DNA of 5,408 nucleotides. It comes from JAWLGJ01 sp041685145. GTDB taxonomy: Bacteria > Pseudomonadota > Alphaproteobacteria > Rhodospirillales > Magnetospirillaceae. Location: positions 1 through 5,408 of the forward strand of contig JAWLGJ010000086.1 of the NCBI GenBank assembly GCA_041685145.1, written 5' to 3'. This document shows positions 1-5,408 of the stretch, piece by piece (position 1 is the first letter of the stretch; each line of letters opens with the position of its first letter). Below the pieces are notes generated by a model. The model was not told the origin of the DNA. It was given only the letters and a program-made list of their open reading frames with translations, and ran no database searches. The translations under genes and the position numbers were made by a program.

Positions 1-427
1 CGTCGATGTCCAGCCGTCCCGATACCTTGAGCGCGACGCGCGTCGCCGCCACGGCTTCGCCCCGCGGCGCCGCCACCGCCAGCGCGCGCTGCGCCGCCAG
101 GCTGAATTCCGGCGGCTCTACGGCGAAGCGGCCCTGGGGCGCCGAGACGGCCCGCACCAGCGGCAGGCGGTCCTGCTCGCTGAGGAAGCCGCCCGACTCC
201 AGGGCGGCATAGCGCGCCCGCACCGCCGGCAACGCCGCCCGTTCCGCCTCGCGCTCCGCCGTCTCGCGGCGCACCGACTGGACCTGGCCGCGCAGGCGGC
301 GCTCCTGGCCCTCGACGGCATCGAGGTCTTCTTGCAGCCAAACGGCGCCATAGATCGCCGCACCGGCGGCCGCGGCGATCATCACCCCCCCCAGCACGAG
401 GCGGAACGGAACCCGCACCAGCCTCAT
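1..427 (-). CDS. GspM/PilO/MshJ-like small inner-membrane protein, 3' end cut by the window
   Basis: The first 142 codons of a gene read without a stop to the left edge. The ATG at 427-425 overlaps the preceding TGA (ATGA), and a GGGGAGGGG Shine-Dalgarno sequence sits 5' of it with about 8 nt from its GGAG core, so the start is well supported. The N-terminus is short and basic (MRLVRVPFR), followed by a transmembrane helix at about 10-31 and a charged coiled coil at about 32-66 rich in Arg and Glu. Then comes LESGGFLSEQDRLPLVRAV at 76-94 and the beginning of what may be a ferredoxin-like domain. A cytoplasmic tail, one helix, a coiled coil and a small periplasmic domain are the layout of GspM and PilO, which pair with GspL and PilN. 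Its position directly after the GspL-like gene agrees. Sequence similarity in these families is weak, so the assignment rests on architecture and context. Confidence 0.72.
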   Translation of the reverse strand, partial: MRLVRVPFRLVLGGVMIAAAAGAAIYGAVWLQEDLDAVEGQERRLRGQVQSVRRETAEREAERAALPAVRARYAALESGGFLSEQDRLPLVRAVSAPQGRFAVEPPEFSLAAQRALAVAAPRGEAVAATRVALKVSGRLDID

Positions 428-2010
428 GAGCGCCCCTCCCCGTCCCAACTCAGCACCAGGCCGGCGTTGGGGTTGATCTCCGCCAGCCCGCGCTCGACGT
501 CGAGACGGCCGCTGAGGGTGCGCTCCGGCAGCACGTTCACCGGCAGGCCCTCGAAAGCGATGCCGTAGCCGGGGAATTGCCGGGCGAGGCGGTCGCGCAG
601 CGCCATTGTCGCCGCGGTGGCGCGCTCGGGCACGCCGTCGGTGCCCAGCAACTCGACCTCCAGGCGGATGCTGTGCGGCAGCAGGCCGGCGGCGGCGGCG
701 GCGCGGCGGCGGCCACGTTGGCTGGACTCCCGATCCTCCACCTGCACCTCCAGCCGCGTCAGCCGCGCCTCGGCGCCCAGCCCCCCGGCCAGCGCCTCGA
801 CCAGCGACACGAGGTCCGGCGCCTGCGCCCGCAGGCGGTCGTGCAGGGATATGACCTCCTGCATCCGCTCGAACGACACCGGCACGTCCTCGAAGGCGCG
901 TTCAATCTCCTGGCGCTCGCGCCGCGCCTGGGCGAGTTGCGCCTCGCGCGCCGTCACCGCGTCCAGTGCGTCGAGATGGCGATAGGCAAGGTCGCCGACA
1001 TACAGCGCCGCCGCCAGCGCCGCCGCCACGCCGGTCAGCGGCACATGGCGCTCGGCGTGCGAAAGCATCAGCCGGCGGCGGGTGGCGGGCGTGTGCAGGG
1101 TGAGCATCGCCCGGCGGCGGCGGGCGAACCAGAGCGCGTGCAGCACGTCGGCGTAGGGGGTTTCCTCGGGGCCCACCTTGGGCAGGCGCAGGCGCCGGCC
1201 GGCCTCGGCGGGGGTCAGCGGCAACAGCCGCGCCGGCAGGTCCAACGCCGCCAGCGCCTCGCCCACCGCCACCGGGCCCAGCACCACCAGGTCCAGCGGC
1301 GCACCGTCCTGATAGCCCATGCGCTTGATGTAGCTGATGGTGGAGCGGAACTCGCGTTCGATGTCGGCGGCGATTTCGCGGGCGTCGTCCTCCTCGGCGG
1401 GCGGCGGCGTCAGGCGGGTCACCAGCATCCGGCCGTCGCGCTCGACGATCTGGCGGAAGCCGCCCGTGACCTCGCGGCTGACCAGGATGCGCCAGCGGGT
1501 GCCGCCATCGCCGTCGCCCCGGCGGCGGCGCCCCCCGCCGCCGCACAGCCCCGCCAGCATCCCCCGCGCCTCCAACGGCAGCAGCGCGATGCCGGCGACC
1601 GGATTGGGCAGGGTCGCCAGGAAGGCCAGCCAGTCCGACAGCGGCGGCACCTCGGGCACGGCGCAGAACAGCATCTCGCCCCGGGCGCCGCCGGGCACCG
1701 GCAGCGCCGCCTTCAGGCGCATGTCGGGGAAGGCCAGGTCGAGGCGGCGGCGCACCACCTTGGCGCGGTCCAGCGGGTTGGTGCGCGGCAGGGTCTCGTC
1801 GCGCAGCATCAGTTCGTGCACGTCGAGCAGCACATGCACCGGCACGCGGCCGTGCCGCCGCAGATAGGGGCGCAGATGCTCGGGGCCGTCGCCGTCCTCG
1901 CCGGGGACGGGGCAATACAGCGCCTCGCGCACGCGGCCCTTGACCAGATGCACCAGCACCCCGCCGTCGTCGCCGACCACCAGCACAAAGCCGTTGCGCG
2001 CCACCGCCAT
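424..2010 (-). CDS. GspL-like / PilM-PilN fusion-like assembly protein, single membrane pass
   Basis: This 528-residue protein probably links the cytoplasmic ATPase to the periplasmic part of the machine. Residues 1 to about 270 look like a degenerate actin-like (PilM/GspL cytoplasmic) domain, including TGGFRQIVERDGRMLVTRLTP at 182-202 (read as two parts: TGGFRQIVERDG and RMLVTRLTP) and EREFRSTISYIKRMGY at 218-233. I see no clear nucleotide-binding loop, as is usual for GspL. A basic stretch (RRRR at 297-300, RRR at 311-313) precedes one transmembrane helix at about 323-346. A charged, heptad-like coiled coil follows at about 349-396, then a C-terminal PilN/GspL-like domain at about 397-500. 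The positive-inside rule places the N-terminus in the cytoplasm. There are two low-complexity patches, Gly/Arg at 156-170 and Arg/Ala at 432-441. It starts 1 bp after the gspF-like stop and overlaps the next gene as ATGA. The role is inferred from architecture and position; separate PilM and PilN are the alternative reference families. Confidence 0.72.
   Translation of the reverse strand: MAVARNGFVLVVGDDGGVLVHLVKGRVREALYCPVPGEDGDGPEHLRPYLRRHGRVPVHVLLDVHELMLRDETLPRTNPLDRAKVVRRRLDLAFPDMRLKAALPVPGGARGEMLFCAVPEVPPLSDWLAFLATLPNPVAGIALLPLEARGMLAGLCGGGGRRRRGDGDGGTRWRILVSREVTGGFRQIVERDGRMLVTRLTPPPAEEDDAREIAADIEREFRSTISYIKRMGYQDGAPLDLVVLGPVAVGEALAALDLPARLLPLTPAEAGRRLRLPKVGPEETPYADVLHALWFARRRRAMLTLHTPATRRRLMLSHAERHVPLTGVAAALAAALYVGDLAYRHLDALDAVTAREAQLAQARRERQEIERAFEDVPVSFERMQEVISLHDRLRAQAPDLVSLVEALAGGLGAEARLTRLEVQVEDRESSQRGRRRAAAAAGLLPHSIRLEVELLGTDGVPERATAATMALRDRLARQFPGYGIAFEGLPVNVLPERTLSGRLDVERGLAEINPNAGLVLSWDGEGRS
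433..441 (-). promoter_or_regulatory. Shine-Dalgarno sequence of the GspM/PilO-like gene
   Basis: The minus strand reads GGGGAGGGG, with the GGAG core ending 8 nt before the ATG at 427. It lies inside the last codons of the GspL-like gene. It fixes the start of the partial gene and shows that ribosomes can load here directly as well as by coupling through the ATGA overlap. Confidence 0.6.
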
Positions 2011-2011
2011 G

Positions 2012-3223
2012 TCAGACGCCGATCATTTCGAGGCTATCGTAGATGGGGCCCATGACCGCCGCCACGATCCACAGCATCAGGAAGCCGGCCATCACCGTCA
2101 GCGCCGGCTCGATGGCGGCGACCAGGGCATCGACGGTATCGGCGACATCGCGGTCATAGAAGGTGGTGACGTTTTCCAGCGTTCCCCCCAGATTGCCGCT
2201 TTCCTCGCCGATCTGCACCATGCGCACCACCAGGCTGGGGAACTCGCCCGACATGCGCAGTCCGTCCGACAGCGAGTTGCCCTCCTGCACCGACTGGCGC
2301 ACCTGGGCGAGACCGGCGGCCAGGGCCCGATTGTGCACCACCTTTTGCGCCGTCTCCAGGCTGGCGAGGATGGGCACGCCGCTTTGGAACATCACCGCGA
2401 AGAAATGCGCGAAGCGCGACAGCGAAATCTTGCGAATGAGTTGTCCGACCAGCGGCAGGCGCAGCATCCAGCCATCGATGATTCGGGCCACGTCGGCCGA
2501 GGCTTTGCGCGCCGCCACAACCAGCCCGGCGGCGACGGCCGGCAGGCCCAGGAGCGCCCACCACCAGGCGATGACGAAGTCGCTGGTGGCGACCAGAAGC
2601 TGGGTCTGGATGGGCAATTCCTGACCCATGCTGAGCAGGAAGCCCACCACCTGCGGCACCACGAAGGCCATCATGAAGAAGAACAGCCCCACCATCACCA
2701 CCAGCATGAACAGCGGGTAGCGCGCCGCCTTCTTGACCCGCGTCGTCACCTCCTCGACCCACCGCAGATGCTTGATGAGCTGGTCGAATGAATCGCCCAG
2801 GCGGCCGCTCTCCTCGCCGGCGGCGACCAGTGACGAGAACACGTGCCCGAACACGCGCGGATGCTCGGCGAACGCCTCCGACAGCGCCCGCCCCTCCGAG
2901 ACGCTGTTGTAGACATCGGCCAGGATGTCGCGCAGGCGGCGATGGTCGGTGGCGTCGCGCAGGTCCTCCAGCGCCGTGATCAGCGGCACGCCCGCCGCCT
3001 CCAACTGCTGGAGATGCACGCAGGCCTGGATGAGGTCGCGGATCTTGATGGGCTTGGACAGAAAGGGCAGCGCGCGGCGCGGCGCCACCGGCGCCGCCCG
3101 CACCAGTTCCAGCCCCATGACGCGAAGCTGGTGGTAAAGGTCGGTCTCGTTGGCGGCGTTGAACTGGCCGCGCACGCTGCGGCCGTTCTCGTCGATGGCG
3201 CGGTAGGTGTAAAGAACGCTCAT
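2012..3223 (-). CDS. gspF: GspF/PilC/MshG-type inner-membrane platform protein
   Basis: This is a 403-residue polytopic inner-membrane protein, the usual size for GspF. The family forms the membrane platform on which the assembly ATPase acts. The N-terminus (LYTYRAIDENGRSVRG) is the classic GspF opening. Two homologous T2SSF domains follow, each carrying the same signature: GEESGRLGDSFDQL at 136-149 and GEESGNLGGTLENV at 339-352. Hydrophobic segments lie near residues 169-193, 214-237 and 369-392, which fits the three-helix topology of the family. I chose the ATG at 3223 because it puts the family's start in register and has a GGGA 6 nt upstream. The frame stays open to a GTG at 3235, which would add four residues (MGWG). 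It lies 77 bp downstream of the ATPase gene, and its TGA is one base from the next ATG, so it is probably co-transcribed and translationally coupled. Confidence 0.95.
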   Translation of the reverse strand: MSVLYTYRAIDENGRSVRGQFNAANETDLYHQLRVMGLELVRAAPVAPRRALPFLSKPIKIRDLIQACVHLQQLEAAGVPLITALEDLRDATDHRRLRDILADVYNSVSEGRALSEAFAEHPRVFGHVFSSLVAAGEESGRLGDSFDQLIKHLRWVEEVTTRVKKAARYPLFMLVVMVGLFFFMMAFVVPQVVGFLLSMGQELPIQTQLLVATSDFVIAWWWALLGLPAVAAGLVVAARKASADVARIIDGWMLRLPLVGQLIRKISLSRFAHFFAVMFQSGVPILASLETAQKVVHNRALAAGLAQVRQSVQEGNSLSDGLRMSGEFPSLVVRMVQIGEESGNLGGTLENVTTFYDRDVADTVDALVAAIEPALTVMAGFLMLWIVAAVMGPIYDSLEMIGV

Positions 3224-3300
3224 TCCCCATCCCACCGCCGGTCGTGCCCGAAGGGGCGGCTGGAAGCGTCAGTCCTGGCGGCCGGTCTGCCCACCATTTC
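3224..3300 (-). other. Intergenic leader between ATPase and GspF-like genes, with a weak hairpin
   Basis: This 77-bp gap is the only true intergenic space in the window. On the minus strand it contains GCCC-CTTC-GGGC (3257-3246), a 4-bp hairpin. A competing CCGCC (3259-3255) can pair with GGCGG (3239-3235), just upstream of the purine-rich ribosome-binding region GGTGGGATGGGGA. There is no T-run after either stem, so this is not a convincing intrinsic terminator. A modest role in translation or mRNA processing is possible but is inference only; in DNA this rich in G and C, such stems arise by chance. Confidence 0.3.
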
Positions 3301-5394
3301 CTATCGCTCGCTGATGTCGACGGTACGCGAGATGCTTTCGACGCTGACGACGCCCTGCATGATCTTGCCGACGCCGTCCTCGGCCATCGGCACGAAGTTG
3401 AAGCGCCGCGCCGCCTGGGCGATCTGATGCGCCGAGGCGTTGCCGATGATCAGTTCGTCCAGTTCCTTGTTGAAGGCCAGCACCTCGTGGATGGCGATGC
3501 GCCCGCGATAGCCGGTGTGCCGGCAGACGGGGCAGCCCACGGGGTGGCCGACGGTGGGCGGATCGTCGGGGTCGGCGCCCAGAAGTTCGCATTCCTCGGG
3601 CGTCGCCGGCTCCATCTTTTTGCAGTTGCACAGCCGCCGCGCCAGGCGCTGGGCGACGATGCCGACGATGTTGCCGGCCAGCAGCCCCGGCTGCAATCCC
3701 AGGTCCAGCAGGCGCGGAATGGCGCCGGCGGCGTCGTTGGTGTGCAGGGTGGTGTAGACTTGGTGGCCGGTCATGGCGGCGCGCAGTGCCATCGTGGCGG
3801 TGTCCTTGTCGCGCACCTCGCCGATGAAGATGACGTCCGGGTCCTGGCGCAGCAGCGCCCGGACGCCCTCGGCGAAGGTCAGGGACGAGCCCTCGCGGAT
3901 TTGCGACTGCCGGATCAGCGGCAGTTCGTATTCCACGGGGTCTTCCAGGGTCATGATGTTGCGCTCCAGCGAATTGACGTGGCTGAGCACCGAATACAGC
4001 GTCGTCGTCTTGCCCGAGCCGGTGGGGCCGGTGACCACGATGATGCCCTCGGGCTTGCGGATCATGCGCAACAAAAGGTCGAGATTATTCTCCGACAGGC
4101 CCAGTTCCTTGACCGGCATCAGGCCGCGGGCACGGTCGAGCACGCGCAGGACGATGTTCTCGCCGTGCACGGTGGGCAGGGCGGCGACGCGGAAATCCAC
4201 CCGCCGGGCGCCGAGATTGATGCTGAAGCGGCCGTCCTGGGGGTTGAGCTTGTCGGCGATGTTCATGCCCGAGACGATCTTGAGGCGGTGGGAGATCGCC
4301 GACCAATGGTCCTTGTGCAGCGAGCGCACCTGGGTCATCACCCCGTCGATGCGGTAGCGCAGGCGCAGGAAGCTGCCCTCGGGTTCGAAATGGATGTCCG
4401 AGGCGCCCACCTTCACCGCGTCCATGACGATGGCGTTCACCAGCCGCACCAGCGGATGCACATAGGAGGTGCCGTCGTCGCCGGCCAGCGCGGCGGCCGA
4501 GACGTCGTGCTCGCCGGTCTCCAACTCGCGCAGGATGCCGTCGATGGACAGTTCGTAGCCGTAATACTGGTCGATGGCCTGGATCAGTTCCGTCTCGGCG
4601 CAGACCAGGGGGATGATGTCCACCCCCGGCGGCAGATGCCGCCGCGCCTGGTCCATCGCCAGCACGTCATAGATGTCGGCCATCGCCAGCCGCACCGCCT
4701 TGCCGTCGCCGGACACCGGCAGCACGCGGTGGCGCTGCGCCACCTCCTTGGGGAAGCTGTTGACGAGGTCGGGGTCGACGAAGCTTTCGCCGGGGTCGAA
4801 GCGCTCGAAGCCCGAGCTTTGCGCCAGCACCGCCGAGAGGGCGCTCTCGGTGATGAAGCCCAGTTCGACCAGCAGCACGCCCAGCAGCTTGTTGCTGCGC
4901 TTCTTTTCGTACAGCGCCACCTGGAGCTGATCCATCGAGATCAGCCCCATTTCCACCAGCCGGTCGCCGATGCGCGCCATGCCACCACCACCGCCGCCGG
5001 CCGGCGGCTTTGGCGTGGGCGCCGGTTTTTCCTCGGGCGGCGGCGCGGGCGCCGGGGCCGGGTCGCTGGCGGTGGCGGCCTCGCCCTCGGTCTTCCGCGC
5101 GGCCGTGGGGTCGGTTCCGGGTTCGGGTCTGGGGGCGGCCCTGGGTTCGTCGGGCGGCGGCAGTGGCGCGGCGGGGGGCGCCGCGCCCGGCGAGTCGTCC
5201 GCGTCCAGCGACAACGACAGCGACTCCGCCGCCGCGTCGTCGATGGCGGGCGCGGGCACCGCCGCCGCGCCCGGCGGCAGCGGCGCCTCGTCGTCCCCCA
5301 GGGTCAGCGAGGTGGCCGGAGGCGGCGGCGCCCGTTTCTCGGGCGCCGCGTCGCCCTCGCCCAGCGGACCATCGTCAAGTTCCAGCTTCGCCAT
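3301..5394 (-). CDS. gspE: GspE/PilB/MshE-type assembly ATPase with MshEN-like N-terminal domain
   Basis: This 697-residue cytoplasmic ATPase should power pseudopilus or pilus assembly as a hexamer under the inner membrane. Residues 1-138 are low-complexity Pro/Ala/Gly/Asp and look disordered. Residues 141-193 form two tandem 24-residue motifs (R-I-G... and L-L-G...) with a 5-residue spacer, as in MshEN/GspE_N domains. The catalytic core has Walker A GPTGSGKTT at 456-464, an Asp box TLEDPVEYE at 482-490, Walker B VIFIGEVRD at 521-529 and His box residues TGH 542-544 and TLHTND 549-554. A cysteine cluster (C589, C591, C621, C624) matches the zinc-binding C-terminal subdomain, but the first pair is C-x-C rather than the usual C-x-x-C. 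It starts with ATG after a GGGG stretch and ends in TAG. It is longer than a typical GspE (about 500 residues), mainly because of the N-terminal extension. MshE or PilB naming is equally possible; the family is certain, the exact system is not. Confidence 0.96.
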   Translation of the reverse strand: MAKLELDDGPLGEGDAAPEKRAPPPPATSLTLGDDEAPLPPGAAAVPAPAIDDAAAESLSLSLDADDSPGAAPPAAPLPPPDEPRAAPRPEPGTDPTAARKTEGEAATASDPAPAPAPPPEEKPAPTPKPPAGGGGGGMARIGDRLVEMGLISMDQLQVALYEKKRSNKLLGVLLVELGFITESALSAVLAQSSGFERFDPGESFVDPDLVNSFPKEVAQRHRVLPVSGDGKAVRLAMADIYDVLAMDQARRHLPPGVDIIPLVCAETELIQAIDQYYGYELSIDGILRELETGEHDVSAAALAGDDGTSYVHPLVRLVNAIVMDAVKVGASDIHFEPEGSFLRLRYRIDGVMTQVRSLHKDHWSAISHRLKIVSGMNIADKLNPQDGRFSINLGARRVDFRVAALPTVHGENIVLRVLDRARGLMPVKELGLSENNLDLLLRMIRKPEGIIVVTGPTGSGKTTTLYSVLSHVNSLERNIMTLEDPVEYELPLIRQSQIREGSSLTFAEGVRALLRQDPDVIFIGEVRDKDTATMALRAAMTGHQVYTTLHTNDAAGAIPRLLDLGLQPGLLAGNIVGIVAQRLARRLCNCKKMEPATPEECELLGADPDDPPTVGHPVGCPVCRHTGYRGRIAIHEVLAFNKELDELIIGNASAHQIAQAARRFNFVPMAEDGVGKIMQGVVSVESISRTVDISER
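4993..5008. repeat. 16-bp perfect palindrome inside the ATPase gene
   Basis: GCCGCCGG followed directly by CCGGCGGC is a perfect inverted repeat with no spacer. It lies in the codons for the Pro-Pro-Ala-Gly stretch that joins the disordered extension to the MshEN-like domain, 12 bp upstream (minus strand) of an in-frame ATG at 4980. It may simply reflect CCG/GGC codon runs. Confidence 0.4.
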
Positions 5395-5408
5395 CTCAGC
5401 CCCGAGTA

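Noticed and set aside
118..363. 81-codon minus-strand frame near the left edge
   Set aside because: Out of frame with the GspM/PilO-like gene, which has a proper Shine-Dalgarno sequence, start, membrane helix and coiled coil. The 81-residue product is Arg/Ala/Ser-rich shadow sequence.
902..1915. 337-codon minus-strand frame within the GspL-like gene
   Set aside because: Same strand as the real gene but in another frame; the translation is Arg/Ala/Pro/Gly low complexity, typical of an out-of-frame read of high-GC coding sequence.
577..2055. 492-codon open frame on the plus strand, antisense to the GspL-like gene
   Set aside because: The translation is a composition-driven Gln/Arg/Ala/His-rich string with no domain or membrane segment. 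It mirrors the codon bias of the gene on the other strand, and long antisense frames are expected at this G+C content.
1940..2791. 283-codon plus-strand frame, His/Gln/Asp-rich
   Set aside because: Antisense shadow of the GspF-like gene, whose family signatures are clear. The His-rich content comes from reading hydrophobic minus-strand codons in reverse.
2154..3230. 358-codon minus-strand frame beginning at an ATG 7 bp before the chosen GspF-like start
   Set aside because: Out of frame with the recognisable GspF protein, and the translation is Arg/Gly/Pro/Ala-rich without any family motif.
3224..3300. Intrinsic terminator between the ATPase and GspF-like genes
   Set aside because: The stems are short and no T-run follows; the genes are functionally linked and on the same strand, so read-through is expected.
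5010..5200. Tandem DNA repeat in the GC-rich 5' part of the ATPase gene
   Set aside because: Runs of Pro, Ala and Gly codons give a repetitive look, but no fixed unit repeats at regular spacing.

Overview
The window is a single minus-strand gene cluster for an inner-membrane assembly machine of the type II secretion / type IV pilus superfamily. Reading from the right edge to the left, it holds: a GspE/PilB/MshE-type assembly ATPase (5394-3301), a GspF/PilC/MshG-type polytopic membrane protein (3223-2012), a 528-residue single-pass protein that looks like a GspL or a PilM-PilN fusion (2010-424), and the first 142 codons of a small single-pass GspM/PilO-like protein that runs off the left edge (427 to 1 or beyond). 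The first two identifications are firm. The last two rest on architecture, gene order and short recognisable motifs.

The base composition is very G+C-rich, and third codon positions are almost all G or C. Together with the protein style (Ala/Arg/Pro-rich, long disordered linkers), this suggests a high-GC proteobacterium. An alphaproteobacterium of the Rhodospirillales type is my best guess, by inference only. Because of this composition, nearly every other reading frame is also open for long stretches. The long plus-strand ORFs are antisense shadows of the real genes.

The layout is compact. The ATPase and GspF-like genes are separated by 77 bp, the only real intergenic gap. The GspF-like and GspL-like genes are separated by 1 bp (TGA-C-ATG). 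The GspL-like and GspM-like genes overlap as ATGA. One operon with translational coupling is the simplest reading. No promoter is visible; transcription probably begins to the right of the window. No tRNA, rRNA, CRISPR array, transposon or convincing terminator was found.

The expected mechanism, from known families, is as follows. The cytoplasmic hexameric ATPase drives the GspF-like platform protein. The GspL-like protein links the ATPase to the membrane and pairs in the periplasm, through coiled-coil and ferredoxin-like domains, with the GspM/PilO-like protein. The pilin/pseudopilin genes, prepilin peptidase and secretin are not in the window and must lie elsewhere. The most unusual part is the N-terminus of the ATPase: about 138 residues of Pro/Ala/acidic disordered sequence carrying three short L-x-L...DD motifs, followed by an MshEN-type tandem 24-residue repeat (the cyclic-di-GMP receptor fold) with altered key positions.
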